From: RH-AL1 sp965198715
GTDB taxonomy: Bacteria; Pseudomonadota; Alphaproteobacteria; Rhizobiales; Beijerinckiaceae
NCBI GenBank assembly: GCA_965198715.1
Contig: CBDAPV010000001.1
Span: 496,001-560,000, forward strand
Direction: 5' to 3'
DNA length: 64,000 nucleotides
Positions 7,581 to 16,543 of the stretch are shown here, piece after piece (position 1 is the first letter of the stretch; each line of letters begins with the position of its first letter). The notes beneath the pieces were generated by a model. The model saw nothing but the letters and a program-made list of their open reading frames with translations, was not told the origin of the DNA and did no database searches. A program made the translations under genes and the position numbers.

Positions 7581-9155
7581 CTAGCGCTTGAGGAAGTAGT
7601 AGGCCGCGAGGCCGGCGAGTGCCCAGAGCGCGTAATGACCGAGGCGCTGCGCGCTCTTCTCGATGTCGCCGAACTGCTTGAGGGCGTCGTCGGAGAAGCC
7701 GACGCCGTTGTCGATCATGTACTCGAGCTTCTCCAGGGTGCGCTCGGCGCGGGTCATGGTCTCGGGCAGGGCGAAGGCGAGCTTGGCCATCTGCGCGACG
7801 GCGTGGCCGGCGTCCTGGATGCGGCCGACTGGGCCGAGGTTCTCCTCGATCCAGGCACGCACCACCGGCTCGGCGGTGGTCCACATGTCGAGGCGCGGGT
7901 CGAGCGTGCGGGCGACGCCCTCCACCACCACCATGGTCTTTTGCAGCAGCACCAGCTCGACGCGCGCCTTCATGTCGAAGAGCGCGGTGATCTCGAACAG
8001 CAGCGTCAGCAGCCGCGCCATCGAGATCTCGTCGGCCTTGCGCGAGTGGATCGGCTCGCCAATGGCGCGGATGGCCTGGGCGAAATCCTCGAGGCGGTGG
8101 TGCGCCGGCACGTAGCCGGCCTCGAAATGCACCTCGGCGACGCGGATGTAGTCGCGCATGATGAAGCCGTAGAGGATCTCGGCAAGGAAGCGCCGCTCCT
8201 TGCGGCCAAGCCGCCCCATGATGCCGAAATCCACCGCCACCAGGCGGGCGTCGCGGTCGATGAACAGGTTGCCCTGGTGCATATCGGCGTGGAAGAAGCC
8301 GTCGCGCATGGCGTGGCGCAAAAAGGTCTGGATGACCACCGCGCCGAGCCTGGGCAGGTCGTAGCCCATGCGCCGCAGCTCGGCCACGTCGCCGAGCTTG
8401 GTGCCGTCGATCCATTCCAGCGTCAGCACCTCGGCGGCGGTGCGGTCCCAATCGATCGCCGGGATGCGGAAGTCGACCTCGCGCGCGACGTTCTCGGCGA
8501 ACTCGCTGGCGGCGGCGGCCTCGAGCCGGAAGTCGGTCTCCATCCGCAGCGAGCGCGCCAGTGTCTCGACGACGCCGACCGGCTTGAGGCGCTTGGTGTC
8601 TGGAAAGGTCTTCTCCAGCCATTTCACGGCGACCTTCATGTCGCCGAGGTCACGGTTGAGCTCCCGCTCGACACCGGGCCGCCGCACCTTGACCGCGACA
8701 TCGCGCTCGCCGAGCGCGTCGCGCACGCGGGCCTTGTGCACCTGCGCGATGGAGGCGGCGGCGACCGGCTCGCCGAACGAGACGAACAGCGACTCGAGGG
8801 GGACGCCGAAGGCGCGCTCGATCTGCTCCACCGCGAGGGCGCGGCCGAACGGCTCCATGCGGTCCTGCAACCGCTCCAGCGCGATCACCACCGCCGGCCC
8901 GACGACGTCGGGGCGGGTGGCCAGGAACTGGCCCATCTTGACGTAGGAGGGACCGAGCCTGGCGATCGCCTCGGGCAGTGCCTCGAGTCCGGTACCGGGC
9001 CTGCGGCTCTTACCGCCGATCAGCTTGGCGAGGCTGAGCGGCAGCCTGGCCTTGGGCGGCAGGTAGGCGGGATCGACGTCGGCGAAGACGCCGGCGCGAG
9101 CCATGACCCAGCCGGCGCGCGCGAGCCGCGCGAAGGAGCCCAGGGCGAGGATCAC
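7581..9155 (-). CDS. ubiB: Ubiquinone biosynthesis regulatory kinase-like protein UbiB
   Basis: The product is 524 aa, normal for UbiB/ABC1/ADCK proteins, membrane-associated atypical kinase-like ATPases needed for ubiquinone biosynthesis. The family KxGQ motif is visible (YVKMGQFLATRPD, about residue 70), followed by the Ala-rich loop (AAASIAQVHKA), the catalytic HADMHQGN and the metal-binding VAVDFG. The C-terminus has one hydrophobic segment (ALWALAGLAAYYF), the expected membrane anchor. It follows ubiE, the common alphaproteobacterial order. Confidence 0.95.
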   Translation of the reverse strand: MILALGSFARLARAGWVMARAGVFADVDPAYLPPKARLPLSLAKLIGGKSRRPGTGLEALPEAIARLGPSYVKMGQFLATRPDVVGPAVVIALERLQDRMEPFGRALAVEQIERAFGVPLESLFVSFGEPVAAASIAQVHKARVRDALGERDVAVKVRRPGVERELNRDLGDMKVAVKWLEKTFPDTKRLKPVGVVETLARSLRMETDFRLEAAAASEFAENVAREVDFRIPAIDWDRTAAEVLTLEWIDGTKLGDVAELRRMGYDLPRLGAVVIQTFLRHAMRDGFFHADMHQGNLFIDRDARLVAVDFGIMGRLGRKERRFLAEILYGFIMRDYIRVAEVHFEAGYVPAHHRLEDFAQAIRAIGEPIHSRKADEISMARLLTLLFEITALFDMKARVELVLLQKTMVVVEGVARTLDPRLDMWTTAEPVVRAWIEENLGPVGRIQDAGHAVAQMAKLAFALPETMTRAERTLEKLEYMIDNGVGFSDDALKQFGDIEKSAQRLGHYALWALAGLAAYYFLKR

Positions 9156-9207
9156 GGCGTCGATCCTCGCCCGCTTCGCGAGGGAGGATGGGCGCGGCCC
9201 GGCGTCG

Positions 9208-9969
9208 TCACAGCTTCCAGCCGCTGTGGATGGCGACGATGCCGCCGGAGAGCCGCGTGACGCTGGTGTTGCGGAAGCCGGCGGCGGCGATCATCGCGGC
9301 GAAGGCCTCGGCGTCGGGGAACTTGCGGATCGACTCGACGAGGTAGCGGTAGCTCTCGGCGTCGCCCGCCACCGCCTGGCCGAGGCGCGGGATCACGTGG
9401 AACGAGTAGGCATCGTAGACGCGGTCGAGCAGCGGCAGGTCGACGTGGCTGAACTCGAGGCAGAGGAAGCGTCCGCCGCGTTTCAGCACGCGATAGGCCT
9501 CGCGCAACGCCACGTCCATGCGCGGCACGTTGCGGATGCCGAAGGCCACGGTGTAGGCGTTGAAATGGTTGTCCTCGAAGGGCAGGTCTTCGGCATTGGC
9601 CTCGACGAAGGCGATGTGCTCGGCGGTGCGGCGCTTTTCCGCCCGGTCGCGCCCGACCGCCAGCATGTCGGCGTTGATGTCGAGCACGGTGACGGAGGTG
9701 TGCGGACCGCCGGCGCGCAGCACGCGGAAGGCGACGTCGCCGGTGCCGCCGGCGACGTCGAGGTGGCGGAAGGCGCGGCGCTTGGGCGGGTTCACCATCG
9801 CGACGAGCCGGTCCTTCCAGCCGCGGTGGAGGCCGGCGGACATGAGGTCGTTCATCACGTCGTAGCGCGCGGCGACCTTGTGGAACACATCGTCGACGCG
9901 ACCCTGCTTGTCGTCGAGCCGGACGTCCTCGAAGCCGAAATGCGTGGTCTCGTCGTCGGCGCGGGTCAT
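9208..9969 (-). CDS. ubiE: Ubiquinone/menaquinone C-methyltransferase UbiE
   Basis: The product is 253 aa. It transfers a methyl group from S-adenosylmethionine to the benzoquinol intermediate of ubiquinone synthesis. Motif I (HLDVAGGTGDVAF), the UbiE signature FGIRNV and the KRGGRFLCLEFS region are all present. The N-terminal VDDVFHKVAARYDVMNDLMS is also typical. It is followed 52 bp later by ubiB, so the two are probably one transcript. Confidence 0.96.
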   Translation of the reverse strand: MTRADDETTHFGFEDVRLDDKQGRVDDVFHKVAARYDVMNDLMSAGLHRGWKDRLVAMVNPPKRRAFRHLDVAGGTGDVAFRVLRAGGPHTSVTVLDINADMLAVGRDRAEKRRTAEHIAFVEANAEDLPFEDNHFNAYTVAFGIRNVPRMDVALREAYRVLKRGGRFLCLEFSHVDLPLLDRVYDAYSFHVIPRLGQAVAGDAESYRYLVESIRKFPDAEAFAAMIAAAGFRNTSVTRLSGGIVAIHSGWKL

Positions 9970-10032
9970 GGCTCTCTCCGGCCGCCTCTATAGCGGGCGC
10001 CCGGAGGCATGGCTACGCGCGGAGCGACGCGT

Positions 10033-12426
10033 TCACTCGGCGGGACGCTGCTCGGGGTGGCGCTGCTCGGGGTGGCGGCGCGGCACCAGGCTGTAGAGGT
10101 ACATCGCCGTCGGCCGCAGGATGAGCAGGTCGGCCACGAGCGCCGCGATCATCGCGAACGCCGACAGCCAGCCGAACAGCCGCAGCATCGGCAGGTTGGA
10201 GAAGGCGGTCACGGCGAGGCCGCAGGCCAGCACCACCGAGGTCAGGATCAGCGCCGGGCCGACCAGGATGGTGGCGCGCTCGACCGACATCGCCGCGTCG
10301 ACGCCGGGGCGCTCCTCCAGCCTGAGCCGGTTGAGGAAGTGGATCGTCGCCGAGAGCCCGAGCCCGAACGAGACCGTCAGCGCCACCACGCTGGCGAACT
10401 GCAGCCCCTCGCCCATGAACCATAGCAGCGATCCCGAGGCCACGATCGGGAAGATGCCGGGCAGGATCGAGAGCAGCATGACCTTCCACGAGCGGAAGGC
10501 GAGACCGATGAAGGCGGCGACGAAGACGATCTCGATCGTCAGCCCGCGCGACAGCCGCTCGATCATCGCCGCCGAGTTGCGCGCCGCGATCACTGCAAGC
10601 CCGGTGACGGCGATCTGGTAGCCGGGATGGGCCTTACGCACCGCCGCTAGGCGACCGTCGAGGCTGTCGACGATGGGTAGCAGCTGGCTGGCATCCTTGT
10701 CGGGGATCCGGCCCGAGACGAGCACCGATCTGTGGTCCTGCGCCACGAAGCGGCCGATCAGCGACTTGGGCAGGTAGCCGACGTATTTCTCCAGCGTGGC
10801 AAGATCGTCGAGGCCGAGCTTCTGGCTGAGCCAGTCGCGCAGGGTCTGCAGCGAGAAGACGTTGCCGATGCCCGGCTCGCTCGACGTGGTGCGCTGCACC
10901 GCCTCGATCGTGGCCAGCGTATCCGGCGAGTAGAGGTCCTGGCCCGGCGGGAACTGGATCAGCACGTCGATCGGGTTGGCGCCGGTCAGCTTGCGGTCGA
11001 GCGTGCTGTTGGCCGTCGTCGCCTGCTCGTTGTTGGGCACCTGGTCGGCGAGCCGATAGCGCGGCGTCAGGTTGGCGTAGATCGCCGAAAGCACGATGCA
11101 GACGGCGATGCCGATGAGGCTGTAGAGGCCGGGCCGCCCGACCATGCGCTCGGCGATCCAGCGGCAGAACTCGCGCAGGAGGTTGATCGCCGTGTCGGCG
11201 CTGGCGGTCTTGAGCGCGAGCTTGCCCTCGCCGCGGATGAGCACGTAGGCGAGCAGCGGCAGCAGCACCAGCACGGTCACCAGCGCGATCGCGGTGGTGA
11301 GCAGGCCGGCCTCGCCGAAGGTCTTGATGAGGTCGGAGTCCGAGAACAGCAGCGCCACGAACGACACCATGGTGGTGGTGTGGGTCAGCACGCAGGCCGG
11401 CCCGACCACCGCCAGCGCACCGCGGATCGCCTGCGCCTTGGTCTGTCCCGCCACCAGACGGTCGCGGATGGCGAAGGTCAGCTGCATCGAATCCGAGAAG
11501 CTGATCACCATGATCAGCGGCGTCATCACGTTGAGGAAGATGTTGAGCTGGAAGTTGAGCCAGCCGAGCGCGCCGATCGAGATCAGGATGGCGACGAGCG
11601 GCGGCGCCGCCGCCACCAGCATGAACGACACGCGCTTGAAGAACAGGATGGCGATGAGGCAGCCGGCGATGAAGCCGATCGCGTTGTAGGTGACGCGGTC
11701 GCTCTCGACGGAATTGTGGATCTCGTGCTGCATCACCGGCACGCCGGCGAGTTCGCCCTTGAGGTCGGAACCGGCGAGGTCGTCGGCCATCGTCTTGCGG
11801 ATGTCGGCGATGACCTGGCTGCTCTTGGCGCTGGACGCCACGGCCGGCTGCAGCGCCAGCACGATGAGCGCCAGCGTGCCGTCGGGCGAGATCAGCTTGC
11901 CGCTGATGAGCTCGTTGGCGCGCACCTTCTGGATGACCGCGTCGTACTCCGGCCCGTCAGGCGGCAGCGGCTCCGGGAACAGCGCCGGCGGGATGGTCTG
12001 GCCGGCTTCCGGCGGCACCCGGGCGGAGAACATCGAGAGGATGTCGCGCTCGCCCTCGACGAGCTGGAGGTCGGTGACGAGGTCGCGGATCTTCTGGACG
12101 TTGTCGCGGGCGAGGAGGTCCTTGGCGGTGACGACGACCAGCACGTCGTATTCCGAAGACGGGAATTCGCGCGTGACCGCTTCGTACTGGTGGAACTGCG
12201 GGGTGTTGGAGCGAAACAGCTGCGAGAGCGAATCGTCCACCGTCAGCCGCATGGCGCCGAACACGGCGGCGATGGCTAGAAGCGCAAACACGAGGCCGAC
12301 GACGAGCGGCGCCTTGAGCGAGACGAGGCCCATCTTCTCGGCGCCGAACGCGAGGTCCGCGAGCCCGGCGTCCGGGGTCCCGGTGCCGGATTTGGAATCC
12401 TCGACTTCGCTTCCGACGCTCTGCAT
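10033..12426 (-). CDS. RND/MMPL family transporter
   Basis: The product is 797 aa with two similar halves. Each half has one membrane helix, a large periplasmic loop and a bundle of about five helices, as in MMPL/HpnN-type RND permeases. Hydrophobic blocks near residues 35-60, 245-400, 440-455 and 620-780 fit 12 helices. The C-terminal tail carries a 15-bp tandem duplication giving HPEQRHPEQ. Substrate cannot be told; related alphaproteobacterial proteins move hopanoids or lipids. No fusion protein or outer-membrane channel gene is nearby. Confidence 0.8.
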   Translation of the reverse strand: MQSVGSEVEDSKSGTGTPDAGLADLAFGAEKMGLVSLKAPLVVGLVFALLAIAAVFGAMRLTVDDSLSQLFRSNTPQFHQYEAVTREFPSSEYDVLVVVTAKDLLARDNVQKIRDLVTDLQLVEGERDILSMFSARVPPEAGQTIPPALFPEPLPPDGPEYDAVIQKVRANELISGKLISPDGTLALIVLALQPAVASSAKSSQVIADIRKTMADDLAGSDLKGELAGVPVMQHEIHNSVESDRVTYNAIGFIAGCLIAILFFKRVSFMLVAAAPPLVAILISIGALGWLNFQLNIFLNVMTPLIMVISFSDSMQLTFAIRDRLVAGQTKAQAIRGALAVVGPACVLTHTTTMVSFVALLFSDSDLIKTFGEAGLLTTAIALVTVLVLLPLLAYVLIRGEGKLALKTASADTAINLLREFCRWIAERMVGRPGLYSLIGIAVCIVLSAIYANLTPRYRLADQVPNNEQATTANSTLDRKLTGANPIDVLIQFPPGQDLYSPDTLATIEAVQRTTSSEPGIGNVFSLQTLRDWLSQKLGLDDLATLEKYVGYLPKSLIGRFVAQDHRSVLVSGRIPDKDASQLLPIVDSLDGRLAAVRKAHPGYQIAVTGLAVIAARNSAAMIERLSRGLTIEIVFVAAFIGLAFRSWKVMLLSILPGIFPIVASGSLLWFMGEGLQFASVVALTVSFGLGLSATIHFLNRLRLEERPGVDAAMSVERATILVGPALILTSVVLACGLAVTAFSNLPMLRLFGWLSAFAMIAALVADLLILRPTAMYLYSLVPRRHPEQRHPEQRPAE

Positions 12427-12624
12427 CAGGTCCCCTCGTCGCGACGCCCGCCGACACGTACCAGGCGGTACGGCTGGCGGCCAAGCTCATAACCCGTGTC
12501 GGAGCGCTGTGCTAGTCCGGCAACACGGCGGCTTTAAGCCGGGGCGGAAGCATGGCGGGCCGCAAAGGCGCCATCAAGGATTTCTTAAGCTGTCGCCCAC
12601 GTCGCGTTAAGAGAAGGATCGGCC

Positions 12625-13119
12625 ATGAGCCTCACGCGTCCCTCCATCAGGCATGCGTCGGCCGTCGCGGTCGCCCTTTGTGCCGCCCTCGCCATGACCG
12701 CCTGCGCCAAGTCGCCGACGGAGGCTTTCAGCGCCAACGCCGGCGCCGGCCCCGGCAGCGCCGCCGATTTCGCCCAGAACGCCGGCGACCGCGTGTTCTT
12801 CGCCGAGGATACCTCCGACATCGATGCCAAGGCGCAGCAGACGCTCGACCGCCAGGTGGCCTGGCTGCAGCGCTACGATCGCGGGCGCTTCACGCTCGAG
12901 GGCCATGCTGACGAACGCGGCACCCGCGAATACAATTTCGCGCTGGGCGCCCGTCGCGCCGAGGCGGCCAAGGATTACATGGTCGCGCGCGGCATTCCGG
13001 CCTCGCGCATCCGCACGATCTCCTACGGCAAGGAGCACCCGGTGGCCTCCTGCAACGATATCTCGTGCTGGGCGCAGAACCGCCGCGCGGTGACGATCGT
13101 CGACGGCGACCAGAGTTGA
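12625..13119 (+). CDS. pal: Peptidoglycan-associated lipoprotein Pal, copy 1
   Basis: The product is 164 aa: a signal peptide with lipobox LAMTAC, a short flexible linker, then an OmpA-C domain (about 50-160) that binds peptidoglycan. The characteristic EGHADERGTREYN and ARRAEAAKDY blocks are present. Pal anchors the outer membrane to the wall and works with TolQRAB, but no tol gene is next to it. A longer second copy lies at 19188-19793. Confidence 0.93.
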   Translation: MSLTRPSIRHASAVAVALCAALAMTACAKSPTEAFSANAGAGPGSAADFAQNAGDRVFFAEDTSDIDAKAQQTLDRQVAWLQRYDRGRFTLEGHADERGTREYNFALGARRAEAAKDYMVARGIPASRIRTISYGKEHPVASCNDISCWAQNRRAVTIVDGDQS

Positions 13120-13200
13120 GCTTTTTGTAACGTGGGCGCGCCGAACTCCCGCGCGCGCCAAGGCATTGGCTTGGCGATACCCTCGAATGAGGAGGCAGCC

Positions 13201-13464
13201 ATGCCGACCGATCTTCCCCCCGACTACAAGCCGAAGCCGATGCCCGATCCGGCGGACCCCGGCGCCGTGCCCGACCCCGGTGCCGTCTCGCCGCCGAAAG
13301 GCAACGATGCGCGCGATCCCGGTGTCACCGAACACCCCGGCCCCGGCGCCGGCGCGCCCGGACCTGGCGACGACGGCGGCGACGTGGTCGATCCCTCGCC
13401 CGGCTGGGGCCCTGGTTCGCCGGTGCCCGCAGGCGGCCCCGGCGGCGGCCTGCCGTCGTTCTAG
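13201..13464 (+). CDS. Small proline/glycine-rich hypothetical protein
   Basis: The product is 87 aa from ATG 13201, preceded by GAGGAGG at good spacing, which overrides the longer upstream frame. It is almost entirely Pro, Gly, Asp and Ala, with DYKPKPMPDP near the start and no signal or hydrophobic segment, so it is probably disordered. It follows pal by about 80 bp. Function is unknown. Confidence 0.6.
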   Translation: MPTDLPPDYKPKPMPDPADPGAVPDPGAVSPPKGNDARDPGVTEHPGPGAGAPGPGDDGGDVVDPSPGWGPGSPVPAGGPGGGLPSF

Positions 13465-13494
13465 AGCTGATCCCGGTTAAGTGGAACCGATGAC

Positions 13495-13665
13495 GTCACG
13501 TCGTCTTCCCGGGGCGAGCGCAGCGAGGGCCCGCGACCCATCACAACGCGCTTGCCGGATCGCGCGGTATTACTCCGCCTCTCCTTCAACAGCGTTGTCA
13601 TGGATTCCGGGCTCGCCTTCGGCGCCCCGGAAAGACGGACTGCTCGTCCGGAATGACGAGCGTAG
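13495..13665. repeat. REP-like dispersed intergenic repeat
   Basis: This gap after the small gene contains GGATTCCGGGCTCGCC, GGCGCCCCGGAA and GTCCGGAATGACG, the inverted, GC-rich pattern of rhizobial REP-type elements. A related copy lies at 33905-34035. It can form hairpins and may end transcription between the converging genes on either side. Exact unit boundaries are not certain. Confidence 0.55.
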
Positions 13666-13669
13666 GGTC

Positions 13670-15901
13670 TCAGCTCGCCTTAAGGCTGTCGAAGTCGAAC
13701 GGCAGCGAGCGCAGCCGTTTACCGGTGGCGGCGAAGATCGCGTTCGACACCGCCGGGGCGATCGGCGGCACGCCCGGCTCGCCGACCCCCGTCGGCTTCT
13801 CCTTCGAGGCCACGATGTAGACCTCGACCTTCGGCATTTCGCTCATGCGAAGCGGCTGGTAGCTATCGAAGTTCGCCTGCTCGACCTCGCCGTTCTTGAA
13901 GGTGATCTGGTTGCGCAGGGCGGCGCCCAGCCCGTAGCCGACGCCACCCTCCATCTGCGCCTTGATCACGTCGGGGTTGACCGCGATGCCGCAATCCACC
14001 GCCACCACGACGCGGTCGACCTTCACGTCGGAGCCGTTCACCGTCACGTCGGCGATCATCGCGACATAGGTGTTGAAGCTCTCATGCACGGCGACGCCGC
14101 GGCCCTTTCCGGCGGCAAGCTTCTCGCCAAGCGGCGCCTTCTCCGCCGCCAGCTCGAGCACGCCGACGTGGCGCGGATGGTCCTTCAGCATGGCGAGGCG
14201 GAAGGCCACCGGGTCCTGCCCCGCGGCGTGGGCGAGTTCGTCCACCATCACCTCGACGGCCTGCGCGGTGTGGCTATGGCCGACCGAGCGCCACCACAGC
14301 GTCGTGATGGGCGTGGGCGCATCGTGCCAGTCCACCAGCAGGTTGGGGACGGCGTAGGGCATGTCCGACACACCCTCGACCGCGGTGGCATCGACGCCGT
14401 TCTTGACCATGACGGGAGCGAAGGCCGTGCCCTTCATGAAGGACGCGCCGACGAGCCGGTGCTGCCAGGCGGCGATGCCGCCCTTCGGGTCCAGCGCCGC
14501 GCGGATCTTGTGATAGAACATCGGACGGTAGCGACCGCCCTTCATCTCGTCCTCGCGGGTGTAGACGAGGTGAACCGGCCGCTTGCCGTCGGTCTTCGAC
14601 ATGATCGCCGCCGTCTCGCCGAAATAGTCGGCATCCGGCGTCGCCCGCCGGCCGAACGAGCCGCCGGCCCACATCGTGTGGATGCGGACCTTGTCCGGCG
14701 TGGTCCCGAGGTACTTGGCCGCCACCATCTGCTCGATCGTCTGGAACTGCGACCCGGCGAAGAAGTCGTAGGAGCCGTCCGCCGCCTTCTCGACCGTGCA
14801 GTTCAGGGGCTCCAGCGGCGCGTGCGCGAGGAACGGGAAGGTGAACTCCACCTCGATCACCTTGGCGGCCGCCTTGAGCGTGTCGTCCGCCGTGCCCTTC
14901 TTCGCCGCCACGGCGCCCTGCGTCTGCGCCGCCTTGCGGTAGTCGGCCAGCATGTCGGCGCTGGAGCGCGTCTCGCCGGCGTCGTTCCAGGTGATCTTGA
15001 GCGCGTCACGGCCCTTGCGGGCGGCGTAGGTGTCCTCGGCGAGCACGGCGACGCCCTGAGGCACCACCACGACGTCGACCACGCCCTTCACGGCGCGCGC
15101 GTCCTTGTCGTCGACGCTCTTCAGCCCGGCGCCGAAGCGCGGCGGCCGCGTCATGACCGCCGTCAGCATGTTGGGCCGGCGCACGTCGAGCGCGTATTTC
15201 GCCGAGCCGTCGGTCTTCACGATGGTGTCGATGCGATGGATCTTGGTGCCGATCAGCGTGAAGTCCTTTGGATCCTTCAGCTTGACGTCGTCGGGCACCG
15301 GCTCCTTGGCCGCGGCCTCGGCGAGTTCGCCGAAGGTGGCGCGCTTGCCCGACTTGTGGGTCAGCACGCCCTTGGAGACGACGATCTCGTCGGCCGGCAC
15401 CTTCCAGGCGTCGACGGCGGCCTGCACCAGCATGGCGCGGGCGGCGGCGCCGGCCTTGCGCAGCTGGTCCCAGCTGTTGTTGACGGCGGTGGAGCCGCCG
15501 GTGCCCTGGATGCCGAAGGCGAGGTTGGCGTACAGCTTGGCGTCGGCCGGCGCGAACTCGAAGCGCATCTGCGACCAGTCGGCGTCGAGCTCCTCGGCGA
15601 CGATCGTCGGCAGGCCGGTGGTGTTGCCCTGGCCCATGTCGAGGTGCTTGACGATCACCGTGACGCTGTTGTCGGGCGCGATGCGTACGAAGGCGTTGGG
15701 CTCGGGCGGGGCACCGGTGGAGGCGAGGGAGACCGCCTTGCCGCCGCCGGGCGAACCGTCGGCGGCGAAGCCGCGGCCGGAGACGAGGGTAAGGCCGAGG
15801 ACGAGGCTGCCGGCGGCCGAGCCGCGGAGGATGGCGCGGCGCGAGGCGAGCGGCGGCTCGACCGGCAGGAGCGAGCGCGAGGCGGATTGCTTGGAGATCA
15901 T
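13670..15901 (-). CDS. Molybdopterin-binding subunit of a periplasmic xanthine-dehydrogenase-family oxidoreductase (IorB-like)
   Basis: The product is 743 aa from ATG 15901, chosen for its GAGGAG site and because it starts a Tat signal (SRRAILRGSAAGSLVLG); the upstream extension is out of character. The family domain covers about 55-735, with GQGNTTGLPTIVAEELD, GGSFGRRATPD and GEPGVPPIAPA, the last near the catalytic glutamate region. The type is the two-subunit isoquinoline 1-oxidoreductase/aldehyde oxidase group, exported with its cofactor. It follows the 2Fe-2S subunit gene by 10 bp. Substrate is unknown. Confidence 0.88.
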   Translation of the reverse strand: MISKQSASRSLLPVEPPLASRRAILRGSAAGSLVLGLTLVSGRGFAADGSPGGGKAVSLASTGAPPEPNAFVRIAPDNSVTVIVKHLDMGQGNTTGLPTIVAEELDADWSQMRFEFAPADAKLYANLAFGIQGTGGSTAVNNSWDQLRKAGAAARAMLVQAAVDAWKVPADEIVVSKGVLTHKSGKRATFGELAEAAAKEPVPDDVKLKDPKDFTLIGTKIHRIDTIVKTDGSAKYALDVRRPNMLTAVMTRPPRFGAGLKSVDDKDARAVKGVVDVVVVPQGVAVLAEDTYAARKGRDALKITWNDAGETRSSADMLADYRKAAQTQGAVAAKKGTADDTLKAAAKVIEVEFTFPFLAHAPLEPLNCTVEKAADGSYDFFAGSQFQTIEQMVAAKYLGTTPDKVRIHTMWAGGSFGRRATPDADYFGETAAIMSKTDGKRPVHLVYTREDEMKGGRYRPMFYHKIRAALDPKGGIAAWQHRLVGASFMKGTAFAPVMVKNGVDATAVEGVSDMPYAVPNLLVDWHDAPTPITTLWWRSVGHSHTAQAVEVMVDELAHAAGQDPVAFRLAMLKDHPRHVGVLELAAEKAPLGEKLAAGKGRGVAVHESFNTYVAMIADVTVNGSDVKVDRVVVAVDCGIAVNPDVIKAQMEGGVGYGLGAALRNQITFKNGEVEQANFDSYQPLRMSEMPKVEVYIVASKEKPTGVGEPGVPPIAPAVSNAIFAATGKRLRSLPFDFDSLKAS

Positions 15902-15911
15902 GGCGGCCTCC

Positions 15912-16367
15912 TCAGGCGAGCTTGGTGGAGGCTTGATGGATGGCGGCGCGGATGCGGCCGTAGGTGGCGCAGCGGCACACGTTGCCGTCCATCGCGCCGT
16001 TAATGTCCTCGTCGCTGGGCTTCGGCGTCTGCGCGAGCAGGCCGACGGCCGACATGATCTGGCCGGACTGGCAATAGCCGCACTGTACGACATCGAGGTC
16101 GCGCCATGCCGCCTGCACCGCCTCGGCGACCTTGCCGTGGATGCCCTCGATAGTGGTGATCTCGTGCCCGGCGGCGGCGCTCACCGGCGTCTGGCAGGAG
16201 CGCACCGGCTGCCCGTCCAGGTGCACGGTGCAGGCGCCGCACTGGCCGATGCCGCAGCCGTATTTGGTGCCCGTCATGTTGAGCGCATCCCGCACCGCCC
16301 AGAGCAGCGGCATGTCGGGATCGAGATCGAGCTGGTGGCTCGATCCATTGATCTTCAAACTGAGCAT
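15912..16367 (-). CDS. 2Fe-2S subunit of the molybdenum oxidoreductase (IorA-like)
   Basis: The product is 151 aa. The N-terminal plant-ferredoxin domain has the first cluster motif (YGCGIGQCGACTVHLDG) with its distal Cys in RSCQTP; the C-terminal helical domain has the second cluster (CGYCQSGQIM and CRCATYGRI). It passes electrons from the molybdenum subunit encoded next. It has no signal of its own and is probably exported with the Tat-bearing partner. ATG 16367 gives the standard N-terminus MLSLKING. Confidence 0.9.
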   Translation of the reverse strand: MLSLKINGSSHQLDLDPDMPLLWAVRDALNMTGTKYGCGIGQCGACTVHLDGQPVRSCQTPVSAAAGHEITTIEGIHGKVAEAVQAAWRDLDVVQCGYCQSGQIMSAVGLLAQTPKPSDEDINGAMDGNVCRCATYGRIRAAIHQASTKLA

Positions 16368-16543
16368 GGTTTGTCTCCGTAGCGTCCGGCCGGCCCACAT
16401 GGCCGAGCGTTTCCGCCGAGGTTCATCGTCGTTCCGCAGACCAGGGGCAGGCGCATGCCGCCTTTGTTGCCATCCAATCTGTCAGCGTATCTTAGAATGC
16501 ATCCAAAAAACGGCTTTTGATTGGCTCGGGCCGGCGAGTGGGG

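Noticed and set aside
7443..9260. Long plus-strand frame of 605 codons opposite ubiB
   Set aside because: It is antisense to a clear UbiB and has the His/Arg/Gly/Asp composition typical of shadows in GC-rich DNA.
10732..12279. Plus-strand frame of 515 codons opposite the MMPL transporter
   Set aside because: Shadow of a clear 12-helix transporter, with implausible composition.
13481..16003. Plus-strand frame of 840 codons opposite the molybdenum hydroxylase
   Set aside because: Antisense shadow; the minus strand has intact family motifs.
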